From Perca fluviatilis (lineage: Eukaryota; Chordata; Actinopteri; Perciformes; Percidae), in the NCBI RefSeq assembly GCF_010015445.1, contig NC_053128.1, positions 7,802,340 to 7,866,339 on the forward strand: a DNA stretch of 64,000 nucleotides, read 5' to 3'. Positions 46,220 to 61,200 of the stretch are shown here, in pieces. Made by a program: the position numbers and the translations under genes. Below the pieces are notes generated by a model. That model worked only from the letters and a program-made list of their open reading frames with translations. It was not told the DNA's origin and searched no databases. Position 1 is the stretch's first letter. The number at the start of each line of letters is the position of its first letter.

Positions 46220-49200
46220 CTAGAATTGAAAAATAAGGATTATGTAATGATGTAGTCATACACATATTATATACAGTATATTTACACCACATATATAATA
46301 AAGAATTAAAGGACTCTGTTGGCCATCATTCCCATTGCTTCCTGAGATCGGGGAATGATTGCGCTACAAGATGAGCAGAAACACTTAAACAAACCCCTCG
46401 GTTAGCTGGACTTATTTGGAAAATTAAACCTGTTACCCAAACTAACATCCAGTACCCAACATCCATCACAGTTTACAGACCCACTTCCTGTTTCAACGAG
46501 GGGTTATTAGTGTCAGTGTTATTAGGGGTCATAGTCTCGCTTTGACAGACCCTCCTCCAAAGTGCGCTGGAGGCTACTGGCTACTCCACATAGCATTCAA
46601 GGATGGGAGGAAAACGTGCTCTGGTTTACTGGCAATTCTTTAAACCAATCGCAGTCGTCATGGGCGGTGCTTAGCGCCATACGGAGCCACGGTGCCTATG
46701 TAAAAAAGCCTCGGGAAGGAACTTGTTTTGGTGGAACGTGTACGTTTAAAAGTTGTTTTAGTCGTGCAACAGAAAACTCAGATCGGACAGATAGTCTAGC
46801 TAGCTGTCTGGATTTACCCTGCAGAGATCTGAGGAGCAGTTAACCATAGTCCTCACAAATCCACCAGAGTTTAAAATTCCAACACAAAGAAAGCAGAAGG
46901 TGAAACATCCGGCCGAAAAGAGTGAAATCCGGCGGAATTTCCAGCGGCAACGGAGTAATCCCGGAAGTGGACCGTCGTGGACATAGACTACCTTGTTAAC
47001 AATCTGTCTGATTACCTGTGTTTCTTGTCCCATTGGACTTTAATGTAGAGATTAGTACAGCCTTAATGTATCGGTCAACAAGAACAAAAATCAAGTTCTA
47101 GAAAAACAAGTAATGATCCTTCAAAGAAGGTCCAGCAGACTCACCCTGACAGATTGTCCCTGGTTTGCAGTCCACGCAGGACGTGACCGTCTCCTCTGGC
47201 CAGGCACAGTCGCCGTCACTAACCAACGCAAAGCTCCGGCCCATACACCGCAGAGCTCCGAGCTGACAGACACTAAGCAAACGGGCTTTGCTTGAGCCGA
47301 GTTTGGCACACAACTGCAGAGAAGTCCTAAATGAAGAAAGTTATGGGGGAAAAATTTTGTTAATTTCATACTTTTTCACAAAGCATTTACCTGAGAAATA
47401 ATGATAAAAAATCATACTCACGAGCACTGAGATGGCATTTTACACACACACTGAGTTTTCCCCACGTTCTCCCACGGCTTACACTTCAGGCCGGATGGAG
47501 GAGAGGCAACTGAGGGTGCTGAAAAAAAAAAAATGTAGAAAGCAGGATTGGTGTGATTTGATCATGCACAAAAAAAAAAACATAATTATAAAAATAATGT
47601 CAAAATGGAAAAGCACAACATGTTGTCAACATAAAACACGGCGCTTATATAATACAGATAATGAAGCGCAATTGGAGGGCCAAAATTATGGACCCAATCT
47701 TTTTACGCATCCACGGATGGAGCTCCATTTCTCAAGTCTGTCTTGAACATCTGATTTGAGAAAGAAATGGGATTTGCCTGCAGTCTAAACGTATGTGAGC
47801 AATAAGTACAATATGAACATACAACACTTTACTTAACATTAACATTTGATTCTGAGAGAATACGTATGTACTGTACCGGCTTTACAGTGAGCGCTGGCTG
47901 GTGATGGAGACCACTGCAGGCTGGGACTGCATATGGTCTCTGAAACCTCAGCGTCCAGCACTGACCCCGCAGGACAGGACAGGGACAATCTGTCTCCAAT
48001 CTGATAGGCTTCTTTGGTGGGCGTGGCTATAACGTCACTGTTGAGTACAGGAATCCCACATGTGTTGCCTGGGACGGGAAGAGAGGGATTTTGAGCAAGA
48101 GGAGGGAGAGTGAGGCACTGTGATTGTGATTCCTAGACAAAGATAACTTGGGGGTTCCTTAGAGTGAATAGTAGAGAATCTTTAGAAATGTTTAACTTGC
48201 CGCTGCAATTACTTCCGGATTCATCTTTGCACTGCAACACATTCTCAGTCCCAACTCGTGAAATAATGACGCTTGGTCAGAACCCTTTGGCGTCACCTTT
48301 TAACCCCTCGAGTACCCCTTTGCTGTCATTTTTCAACTTGCTTAGTCACTTTTTGGCTACGTTCAGACTGCAGGCAAAAGGCACCCACATTTTTGCTGAT
48401 ATCTTATTTTTTTTGCCCACTGTAAACCACCCAAGTCACATGACACCCGATCTTTTCCAGATCTGATGCGGGCCACATTTAAAAAAAAAATAAAAAATAA
48501 TGCGAACCGTCAAACAAATCTGATCTGGGAAAAAAAAATCACAATTGAGCATCAAGGCCTGCGGTCTGAACGTAGCCTTTGACGCTCTTGGTCGGGACCC
48601 CTTGGCGTAGTTTTTCTTTTTTGAAACCAATTAGTTAGGGTCAGGGTTAAAGAATTTACATTTAGGTGACACCGGACAAGAATGGGACACAAACCCAGGG
48701 TGAAAGTCCTCTGATTTTTTACCCATCCACCTCCCCAACCTACTGTATCTCCTTATATGGATCACTACTGTTGTCACTCTTAATACTACGTCATCTTACA
48801 GCTCCGCGGTCAAGCTACTGCTATGCCCGGTGCGTCCCATACCGACGCTAAAGGGTGCCTTGCGCATCGGTATCTGACGCTGAGAGCCACTGACAAAACG
48901 TCAGAATGTGACGACTTGGGATTGAGAACGGCTTGGACTAGCATGGCAATTGACTAAATTCTATTTACATATATATCTCAGTATTCGTTCCTCAGATATC
49001 CTGCTACCTGTTGCTGGACAAAAAAAAAAAAGAGCAGAATATGTAATCTTCCTCACAGAGTTAATGTAAGAAAGACGCACTTTTACAAACCATCGCTCCT
49101 GTCCTCCACTGCTGGTTTTCAGTGCATTCAGCCACAGCGCTTCCCCTGAGGTAATGACCGTGTATGCAGGAGTACCTCACCCTGTTTCCAACCAGGTAAA

Positions 49201-52200
49201 AGTCTCTGGGATTCTGAGAAAAAAAACAACAGTAACATGCATTTAATCATCACCCCTTTACTATTTACCATACAGTAACTAGAAACAACATAGAAACTAA
49301 AACATATTGTTCTAAAGAGCTAAAAGTTTACTACAGTTCTGCAACATTTGCTGTCACCTTTTTTGAAACCCAAGTTCTTCAAGGTTTACATTAATGGGGA
49401 TACAGCATCGATCAAGCACACTCACCTCAATAAATCCGTTCCGGAGGTTTGGGGGCGCTCCGCATGTCTTTGGTGGAGTCACAGAGAGACCGAAGCACTG
49501 AGGCTCCATCATCCTGCACACAAAAGTATGAGGACACGGTTGTTATTTGGTCACGAAATCTGTATCTAAAATCAAATCATCAAGGATACCAGAAAAAAGT
49601 CTTATTTCCTATGTGTTATTAAAAATGTATATATGTAGTGGTTTTAATCATGCTTTGGGGGCAAGAATCTCCCATTTTGTGACACAAATCTGGTTCCCAC
49701 AAGAAAAAACAATTACATTTTACAGTTAAGACCAGAGTATGTACAATATAATGGATTTAGCAGCAGTGAAATCACCCATTGGTTTGTGGACTGCCGTTTT
49801 AAAGCCTTGAGTTTGGCAATTTGGCTGTTTGCCATCTTGGTTTTTGGAAACGGGATGTGCCAATTTGTGATGAGAGGGTGGAGCTAGGGAGGATGAAGCA
49901 ACCAAGTCAGTGTTGTTTATGGTTGCGATGGCCCTGTGCCAAGCTAAGCGCTAAAGAGGGAAAGTTGCCCATTTTAAACCCTTCTGAAGCCATGTCATCC
50001 AGTGGAGATTTACCAGTGGGTAAACACAGACCTCTGGGTATTGGCACCATTCATCTACATGAAAATCTGCAAAATTTTCCTTAAGTTAGCAGCTAACGCT
50101 AGCAGAGCGACCTAGCTTGCTTGTGTGGATGCTGAACAAGACATTTTTAGGTGATCAAAATGTTCCAATTAAGTTTGCTGGAGTGAAAACACAGTGAGAG
50201 GGTCAAAGTTTACGATGAAAACACAGACAACAAAAAAAAAAATTTCACGGCTATTTTAATGTCCACAGTGTTATGGTTAGCATCGCTAAGCCCTACACGC
50301 CCTAAAGCATCCCCTGCTTTATCGTCCTTTTTAAAATAAATGGGACCATAATTTACTAAATGAACATCATGATGTATTTAAGAGGACTCTAAACTAATGA
50401 TTGAGGCCATAAACTCGGAAAATTAAAATGTTTATTGAGGTAATAAATCAAGTGAGATGTAGGGTCATTGCCCCATAGACTTCTATTAAAATCGACTTCT
50501 CTTTGCAACCAGTGTAGTCTCCCCCTGCTGGAAATTAAATAAAATGCAGGTTTAAGGTACTTCCGCATTGGCTTCCCTTTTCAGACCCGGAAGCTTCGTC
50601 CATTATTTTTTACTTGTTGTTGGTTAAGGTTGAAGATCTCTGTCCTACTACTACATGACAAACCAGTTTTTGTGCCCACGTGTCCTTACTGTAAGTACTG
50701 AATATCTGCGTCCTCACAAGGCTTCTGCTCCTCCTGCGGTCCGGAGCAGTGTTGACCCCCTCTGCTCGGGGCGGGGTTGGTACAGCTTCGGGTCCTTGAC
50801 CTTTGACTGCCAGAGCAGGATCCCCAGGAGGACCAGCAGCTCCAGCTGCCATGGATCACCCCTGAGAGAAAGAAAGAAAGTTTTCCTTGTTTTTCTGTCC
50901 CTGAATGGACAGCATCTTGTTTGTTAATCATAGATAAAGAACTTGTCCGTAGACTGCTTGTACTACATAATACAGGCAAGTAGGTTATACCAACTTGGAG
51001 TAATTTGAGACCTGGATTTAAAAAAAATGTATCCTGCAATTGCGATATGCATAATTTTAAACAAAACCAGGATTTTTTTTTTTTTAAAAGCTTTCTTCAC
51101 ATGTTCTTTTATTAAATCTTCAAATCTTGGCCATTTAGTTTAGTTGTAGTTTAGATAGTTCTTTAAGGCGCTGCTCCTGAAAAGAAACCTATTTGAGCCT
51201 CTCTGAAAGCTAGATTTTTAATGTGTAAGTATGAAAATTACAAATGTTACACTGTTATTATATTTTTTTCCTCTTGATATTTTAGTATTTATTGTGTTGA
51301 TGTGTTTATACGTAGATGCAACCGTTAAAGCAAATTGCTCTATTTAGGGGGTCATGTTTTCTTTCATGATGATGCTAACATCGACCTTCGTTTGTAGCAT
51401 TTTAAATCTTTAACAGAACACATTTTTTGATGAATCTGTTTTAAGAATCATAACAATTTTAAACCCAAACTAAACCTTTAACCAGTCCATTATCCCGTCA
51501 GAGTCTTTTGTTTGTGTACCTGCTTGTTCTCCGATCACAGCCCCCCTCTCGCAGGCTTGTCCAGACGTTCCCGGCCGGCAGACGCAGCGGCACTCGGAGC
51601 CCGTCAGCAGTGGCTGGCCATTGTTCTGGCAGGGCCGGCAGTGACAGGGATGCTCCTCGGCCAGGTACTCCTCGGTGGCCCTTTTCAAGTGGAGCTTCTT
51701 CAAACCTGCACACTGCACTTCCTTCACGAGCTCATACAGAGGACGCAGCTGGAAAACAAGTTTAACGGGAAAAATGTCTGAGTGTTTATGCATAGAAAAA
51801 GGAAAAGAAATGCATAGAAAAGAAGAAAAAAAACATAGAAGGAGATAGGGCTAAAAAAACGGAAGAAACACGGGAAAAATGGGAGTGTTGGCAGGTATGG
51901 GTTAATTAGCTAGAGAGCTACAGCTAGTAGAATGTGGCAGCAACAGTTTTCAGATATAACCCACAAACTTGATGGTCGCCGGTTACGGTTAGGGTTGTCT
52001 TTTTCCATTTGAAATTAAATACTCTTGTTGTTTCAAAACAATAACTGCATTTCGAATGGTAAATCTGTCACTGTTACCACTGTGGACCCCAAACCTGCCA
52101 TGCTAAAGATGAACAACAGTAACTAAGGGGGGGACGGGGCATAGCAAATGTTTAGTTGGACTGGATGATGGATGGAAAAACGATATCAATATGTTGTACA

Positions 52201-55200
52201 AAGCAAAGGTAAGTAAAATGAATATCAACAACTTCTAAACAAAGCTCTAACACCAACCAATCAAACACTAAGATCCAACCAGCTGACTGTCATACCTTCT
52301 GGTCTGTGACTTCAGGGAAGTCTTTGACAGACGAGGCCCAGTTGTCGTAGACCTCTCCGTTAGCCTCTGGGTTTTCCAAATCCAGGAGAGACAGAGCGCC
52401 TATAAAGGACGCGTCTCCTCCAAACACATTGACCTTAATGGGCATCTTGTTCACGATGTGTACTGCAGGCAAATGACAACAGAGCTCAGGCTAGACTGTG
52501 TGGTAGTCAAGTTTAAATTTACTTAATTTATTCAAATCCAAACAAGACTAAATGAAACTGTATTTTTTGACCCTACAGGGCCCGCTGTGTGCCCCTGAAT
52601 AAGAAAGCTTTCACTCACCGTTGCTGGAGGATAAAGATTTTGTTAGTTTTTCACAGGTGGTCGTAACTTTCTTCCTAAAGAGACGGCGTTTCACCTTTCT
52701 CCAGCACCTCTGATAGTCGATATGTGTTGTACCTTCAGACAAAAAGCAGGAGAAAAAGATTTAAAACTGTTTAAAATTCTCAAATTATTAGCAGGCACCA
52801 TATTTATTACATAGTGTAGAGACTATGAAAGTAATTGGAGACATTTTTAAGCTGTTATTGGTATTAAACTTAATTAAAAATAATAGCACAATTCTTACTG
52901 GTCGATTCGAGCGCCTGACGGTCTAACTCCAACAAGCCTTGGTATTCGCCTCCGAGTGAGCCCTCGGAGAGGTAGTGTGTGCCGTACGTCTCAAAGATCC
53001 GGCGGTAGGCAGAGTAGTCGTACGTGTACGGCAGCGAGGACAAGGCCTTCCAGAAACCTTCAGCCAGAGTAAGATACTGAGGGGCAGAGTTTTGGAACTG
53101 GGCCAGCTCCACTTTATTCTTCAGGATTATAAGTCTGTAGGCCTGGGCGATAACATATGAAAAGACGTGAATGTGTAGGGCTGTGCGATTAATTACATTT
53201 TTAATCGTGATCACGATTTCAGCTCAAAACAACAGAGTAATGGAGAAAAAAGATTATTTTGCACATTACGTTTTGAACTCTTATTTTGCCTTGAATTAAA
53301 AAAAAAAAAAAACTGGAAAAGTATTAAAGGCCACCGTTTGTTGAAATAGGGCTTATCACGGTCTCCCCTAGCTGTAGATAGGTGGGCCCACGCATTTTTT
53401 GTGCATGCATTGTTTTAGTCCGGTGCAACACCGCTAGTTAGCTTAGCGTAGTGAATGTTGCCGGTTAGCATGTTGTTAGTAAAAGTGAGCCAACAAAACA
53501 ACCTAATTACTTGCACTGAGACAAAAAATGCGTTGGCCCACCTATCTACAGCCAGGGGAGACCGTGATAAGCCCTATTTCAACAAACGGTGGCGTATTCC
53601 TTTAAGGGAAAACTCACAGTTCAAGGTGTTTTCATCACTGTTGATTTGTTTAAAGTGCTCATATTATGCTTTTTGGCTTTTTCCCTTTCTTTTATTGGGT
53701 TATATATTTGTTTGTGCATGTTATAGGTTTACAAAGTGAAAAAGCCCAAAGTCCACCCCAAAGGGACTTACCATCTCCAACAGAAAACACTGTTCACAAA
53801 CTTTTCCAAACAGCTCTATTGTACTCCAGCCTTTACTTCCAAAAGTCAGTGAGTAAACGTGTGAAATAACCGTGATTTCAATATTGACTACAATAATCGT
53901 GATTTCAATTTGTTGCATAATCGAGAAGCCCTACTTGATAGTCATTCTCTGTTAGTTGCTGAACAGAAAGCTTTAACCCAGCTGGTGACAAAGCCCAAGG
54001 ACAGCTATATCAATCTGTCACAGTAAGACGTGTCAAATAAGGGACCTGTGACGCAGGTCGGGTCATATCGTTACCTTATTTTCAGTGAGCTCTTTGTGGA
54101 AAGAGCGACGGTCATGTCCCACCAAGGCGTTGGACTGGATGTGCTGCATGTAGGACCAGGAGCTCTCGTAGGATTCATCGCTCTCTTCATTGTCTACTTT
54201 CACCTGCACACAAGCACAAACAAAGGCAACGTTTGGTTTCATTAGAGCAGCTGCTGTGAGATTGGTCTGACATTGCCAGACCTTCCTCCACAGCGCTGTG
54301 GAGGAGGGGTCTGGCTAGTCCACACAGCATTCCGGGATAGGAGAAAAACATGCTCTGGTTTATTGGCATTTCTTTAAACCAATCCCAATCATCATGGGTT
54401 AGGGTGCCGCTGCAAAATAGCCTGAGGAAGGAACTTGTTTTGGTGGAATGTGTACGTTCAAAAGTTGTTTTAGTCCATCCATCCATCTTCTTCCGCTTAT
54501 CCGGGGTCGGGTCGCGGGGGGCAGCAGCTCCAGCAGGGGACCCCAAACTTCCCTTTTTCGAGCCACATTAACCAGCTCCGACTGGGGGATATCGAGGCGT
54601 TTCCAGGCCAGGTTGGAGATATAATCCCTCCACCTAGTCCTGGGTCTTCCCCGAGGCCTCCTCCCAGCTGGACATGCCCGGAACACCTCCCTAGGGGGTA
54701 TACTTACCAGATGCCCAAACCACCTCAACTGGCTCCTTTCGACGCAAAGGAGCAGCGGCTCTACTCCGAGTTACTCACGGATGACCGAGCTTCTCACCCT
54801 GTCTCTACGGGAGACGCCAGCCACCCTCCTGAGGAAACCCATTTCGGCCGCTAGTACCCTGCATCTCGTTCTTTCGGTCATGACCCAGCCTTCATGCCCA
54901 TAGGTGAGGGTAGGAACGAAAATTTACTGGTGGATCGAGAGCTTTGCCTTCTGGGTCAGCTCTCTTTTCGTCACAACGGTGCATAGTTTTAGTCGTGATA
55001 CAGAAAACTCATATTGGACAGATAGTCTAGCTAGCTGTCTGGATTTACCCTGCAGAGATCATCCGGCCGAAAAGAGTGAAATCCGGCAGAATTTCAGGCC
55101 GCAACGGAGCAATCCCGGAAATGGAACGTCGTGGAAAAAGACTACTGTGAGATTACCCACGGTTATTTACTTTATTTTTAGCCATACTAGCTGCATGGCT

Positions 55201-58200
55201 CTAGGGATGGCAATGTCTGTCTGTCGGATTGTCCTGTGAGGGGAATGAAAACAAGTTTCATCGATCGATTAAAAGGAAAACAGACTGATCTCAGTCTCAG
55301 GGCCACATAAGTGGCTTATGTATGACACGCCAATTCGTATGCCATTTTGGCGTGTTATCAAGACACATAATCGCGTTTATCAATGCCGTTTGGCCTCCAT
55401 TGACTTACATTATCTTGCAATTGCATGTCAATTTATGCTAAGTTCTCCTGAGATAAGAACTTCTGTTTGGATTTTTTCCAGCGATATTTCACACGTTTTT
55501 TTAAACTAATGTATTTCAATGTTTCGTGATCACAGCATGATTCTCAATAAGAAGATGACGTAGCATTTAGAGCAACTACGGTAGCGTGTAGTATAAAAGC
55601 CTAGGGAGGATGGTTGGGGTGGTGGATGGGTCAAACAACACAGGACTTTCACCCACTTTGTCACGTTTCCTAAACCCAACCGTCCTGATCTTCTTTTACT
55701 AAACCCAACCATCCGGTTCTTCTTTTCCTAAACCCAACTGTGCCGTTGCTGTCCCACGTCCTGTTATTGTTTTCCTAAACCCAACTGTCCCGTTCTTCTT
55801 TTCCTAAACCCAACCCGTCCGCTGTATAGAGTGTACACATACACGCGGATAGCTCAAAATGCGTACAGATAACACGCCACTTGGCGTGTATGTTTACGCG
55901 ATGTCATGATGTCACGTTGAGGACAACCTGCAGCAAAGTTTGGAATAACAATTTTTGTCTTGCATTTTGAAAACTACATATATCTACATGTAAAATCATA
56001 TCACATTTGCGGCAGAGAAGTCAGGCCTTTTCCCCTTATCTGTGAACATAAACGCCAGGATAAATGTCTCGTTCGACTCACCTCAAAGTTGTACCTGAGG
56101 ATATTGTGCGGCAGTCTGTAATAGACTTTATGGTCACCACTGAACACCTTCCGGCACTGCCCTCCAAAGCTCAGAGTGTTGATCACGCCTCCTCTCAGTT
56201 TGCCGGTCAACACGTTGTACCTGTAAAGTATGACACAGCAAATCTATTTGATGGACTGTTATCTAATAGGTGACCCCCAAACATGAAAGGCTGATTTATA
56301 GGCAGATATCGTGCTGTGTTTAGATAAAATATGAAGGGCTTTCCTCGTTAAACAATGTATTTTTGGAAAGGAATTCAAGGCTTTCAAATAAAAAACAGCC
56401 GTTTTTATGTCACTTAACATTTTAAAAATAATCCTAAGCAGCATATAAATAAATAAAATATATAAAATAACATAAAATATCAATAACAAATAAGAAAACA
56501 ATAAGTTAAGATGATTTAAAATGAATAAAAAATGTAATTAAATAGGTGGGCGGGCTTTAATCAATATATAATTCTAGTAAATCAACAAGTCTTAAGGCAC
56601 TTCTTTTTTCACTTTTTTTAAAGACAAAAAAAATATTTTAAGTCATTTTTAAAAGCAACAAAATGTGGGGTAACTTTAAAGAAAAGATATCTGTAGACTA
56701 AAACAAAAGAGCCTTTGGGCCCCACGTGGGTGTGTAACCCCCAGCCAATACCAGCACGCAGGGTTCAATTCAATTACATTTTATTTATAGTATCAAATCA
56801 TAAGAAAAATTATCTCAAGACACTTTACAGATAGAGTAGGTCTAGACCACACTCAAAGACCCAACAATTCCAGTAATTCCCCCAAGAGCAAGCATTTAGT
56901 GCCACAGTGGCGAGGAAAAACTCCCTCTCAGGAAGAAACCTCAGACAGACCCAGGCTCTTGGTAGGCGGTGTCTGACGGTGCCGGTTGGGGGTGTGATGA
57001 ACAGTGGCAATAATAGTAACAATAAAGATAATGGAACTATGACTAGAAATAGTAGTTGTAGTAGTTCATGGTGTAGCAGGGCACTGCAGGGTGTTACAGG
57101 GTGTAGCAGGACATAGCAGGGTGTGCCGCCTATTATCATTTGCAACCGTTTTGTCCATTAGCATCACTTATTGACAGGGGTTGCAGTGTAGGTCATAAAC
57201 CCCGCCCCCTCCATGTTAGCGGACGGGACATTGGCCAAATAAAAAAAATCAAGAGGTAATTCTTATTTGTTCAATTGTTCATTTTTCTAATACGTTTGGT
57301 TTTTATTAGTTATTTGTTGCTATAAAAATGGAGTGAAACGCCATGATTGACAGCTGGGATTGACTGGCGATTGGTTGCGCGGGTGTATGGGCGGGACTTT
57401 GATACCGCGGCTCTACTATCCAACGTAACCGCTGAGCATTAATTCGAAAAGATTGTTTTATTCCTCTGAGTCACTGCTTTGTACTGCGCTCCCTCTCTAC
57501 ATTCACTTTCGAGCTCGCTCGACCACCACTGTGTTCTCTCTCTAACTTTGAACACTGTGTTTACAATGTGATACTCGGTACATATTCTACCTCTAAACTC
57601 ACTTGTTACAGTAAAGACAGAGTTTCCTGCTGTTGAAGAGTTGCAGCTACTCACCCTCTGCCTGTGAAGTCGGAGTTGGGAGGCGCTTTGTCGATGTCAC
57701 ATGAGTACTGGCTGCTGTCTTGATCACAGCTTCTCTCATCCAGGCCATCCTCACAGTCGTGGTCTCCGTTACACACCAGAGACCGGCTGATACACTGACC
57801 TGCATTAGGGTTTCAATAAAACCTTTTCAGTCCACATTGCAAGAACCATCATTTAGAAAGAAAAGAAATGAAAAAACATGCACAAACTTTCTTATTTATT
57901 TAACGTATTCTCATTCAAATGTTCTTATATCTTACGAAAACGTATCCACAACCGTTTCATATGATATCTTACATAATATGAATGTTCTGTTTAACGCTGT
58001 GAAGCGGCAACTACTACGTTACCATTGACCGTTACATGTTAACTGTTGCAATTAGGCACCATCACATGACCGGTTCAGTTTAAGTACCAAAACTACAGTT
58101 ATATGAGTGCTTAAGTTTAGGCACTAAAACACATTGGTTTAAGGTTCTTTACTTGACATTAAGAACATTAATACAGCAGCAAACAGTACTTAGCAGTGCC

Positions 58201-61200
58201 TGCTTGCTGTGAGGCAACGGTGCAAATATTTGCTTTGTAAAGATATAGTGTGGTGTGCTGAGCAGAGAATGAAGTCACACTCCCTCTGTGTGTGTGTTGT
58301 AATCAGAGTTTCTCTGTTTTTGTTCTGATAGCTGGACCAGCCGCACGTGCGTGTTATTGCATGTGGTCGTCACAAAGACGTCAGTATTTCACAAATTGTG
58401 GAACGGTCTGTGAGAGCTGTGTTGAGGCAATCCCAGCCAACTTTTTTCAGTATTTCCAATACAGACACTTTAAAGGTGCTCTAAGCGATGTTGGGTGACA
58501 AAATGAGGCCAGCTCGCCCCTCCCTCCTCCTCATCCCGTCCCAACTCCCTCCCTTCCGGGCTTCCACGCATTAACCCCCCAACCCCCACCCCATAATCCT
58601 TCTTGTCGGTTATTGGCTGGAACGCTGGAACTCTGTTTGTTATGTTTGGTGGTGCAGGTTGGCGCAGTTTGTTTTTGTTGCTGTTTGTGGACCCTGGGCT
58701 GTCTACAGATACTGTGTTTTTTTACAGTGTGTTCAGGCGACAGGCAGCTAGCGGATAGTGAGGAGATGTTTTGCTGTATGTGACAAAAAATGTTGTAGCC
58801 TAAAAAAACGTGTGACATCGCTTAGAGCACCTTTAAGGTTAGAAAAAAACGTTCATGGTTGGGTTGAAAGTTTTTCCTAAGTTTTTCCTGTACCTAAGTA
58901 TTTCACGTAGTGACTTTGAGCATGACATAGTTACGTGTGAAAGTTAATTTAGAAGTTAACTTATGAACGTAAAATAAACAAAAAATAAAATAACAACGTT
59001 GACTTCTGGTTTTACAGGGGACCCGAACCAGTCTCCCAGGTGAAAGTCCAGTGTTGTGGTCAAAATTAGATACGGTGGGTTCTGATTTACTGTGTATTAC
59101 TTATCATAGGTATATGTACAAACAGTGAATGAGGACAGGCTGTTTTATTATATCTGTATAGTCTGTTTAAATTATATGTCGCATATCTAGTGAAACCCTG
59201 AGCAAAACCATAACTGAGATTAACCTAATTTAGCCTAAATAAAAAAAAATATATTGTGGCACTTTTGTTGTCATGTGATGAACATTTTAATTTAGAGTAA
59301 TGTTATGAAAAAATAGCTGAGGCACATTTTCTTAAATACGATATATGTCTCCACATACCGGAGGTACAACGGAACCTGTCTCCACAGCTTATTGCCAGAG
59401 GACATCCTTTCTGTGGGACACATGGTTGCGTTTGTGTGGCTTCTCCTGAACACTGCTGACCCCCAAACTGGGCGTACACCTCCACATGGCGAGTCTGCAC
59501 CTGAAAGGGCAGCGACCATGAACATGAACATATTGACGCTACCCAACTGTTTTTATGATTCATTCTGGCATCCATTAAGAACCACAACGGAAGGCAAACG
59601 CTGTATACAAGATGTCGATTCAAGATGTTTTAGGACGAAAGGGCGGAGCAGGGGAGGATGAAGCGGTCAAGCCGGTGCTCTTTATGGTTGCAATGGCGCT
59701 GCGCTGCGCTAAGCGCTAAAGAGGGAAAGTTGCCAATTTGAAACCCTTGTGATGTAAGTCATCCAGTGGAAATTTACCGGCGGGTAAACGCAGACCTCTG
59801 AGTACTGCCGCCATTCATTAGCATATTTATGCAATTTTATTCAATGAAATTGCGGGAACTTGCACAAATTTCGGGAAACTGCGGTTTGATGAAAAAGAGA
59901 CAAAAAAGTGATTCCCCCAACACCCTGCTTTTCGATGATGTACACGTTGCGTAATTACGTCACTTCATAACGTTCCCATGGCAACAGGGGAAAAAGGCTG
60001 TTCTTGTGTGAAGTAAGCGCAACATTTTTCAACTTTCTGCTAAGATATATGTGACTTTTTTGCAACGAAAATGCAGTGATTATGAAATCATGCAAGCCCC
60101 GCATATTCTGCACAGAAATCTGCAATTTATGCAGCAAAAGTGCGGCGTATTTGAAAAAATGCGGACCTCGCATAAATATGCCGACTTTGGCTGATTATGC
60201 ATTGAATTATGCGATCGCATAATCGCATTTTTCTGGAGGGACTGGCAAACTTTCCCTTAAAGCAACAGTAGGTAACTTTTCCCACTTCGTTCCCCCTGCA
60301 GGTTGGAAGTCAAATGGTCCATTACATTACATTGTCCAGTTCATTCGAACTACAGATCCGCTACCCGATCTAGCAAACTTGCATAATGTAATGTAATGGA
60401 CAATTCCGCATCCAACCTGTAGGGGGACCGAAGCGGGAAAAGTTACCTTGTGTTGCTTTAAGTTTAGCTGGAAAAACTAAATATTTTAGGGCGTCTAAAG
60501 TGTTTGATGTTTAATTAACTTTGATGAAGTGAAAACACACGGTGGGAGGGGCAAAGTTTAAGAAGAAAACACCCAATTTCAATGTACGCAGTGCCATGGC
60601 TAGCATTGCTGAGCCTCTATCATGATTGATATGTCGGCTTGTAGCCACGCCACTAAAGCATCTCCTGCTTTGTTGTCTATTTTAAAATAAATGGGACCAT
60701 CATTTACAAAAAGAACATCATGCTGTATTGAAGAAGACTTGAAACAAGCGATTGAGATCAGAATCTCATTATAAAAATGTTTATTGAGGATATAAATCAA
60801 GTGAGAAGTAGGGTCATTTCCCCAGACTTCTATAGAAATGGACTTGTTTTTGCAACCAGTGGAGCCGCTGGGTTAATGCAGGGTTAAGCCACTTTCTCAT
60901 TGACTTCATTTTTTATACCCGGAAGCTTCATACATTATTTTTCATAGTCATAGTCTCCACAAGGTTAGCCATTTGCTGTATGGTATTAAAGGGTTTTAAC
61001 CCTAAAACTGTAAAATTTTACAGTTAATGTTAGAATTGCGCAGGGTAGGATACGGGTTAGGTTTGGGTATTACGCAATTAGGGTTACCTCCTGATCACAT
61101 CTTCAGGCAATGAATAGAAGTCTATACAATGTCCTCACAAGTACAGTACGAGTATCTGTGTGTACCTTTGTTCTGGAGCAGCCGTCACACTCAGACCACT

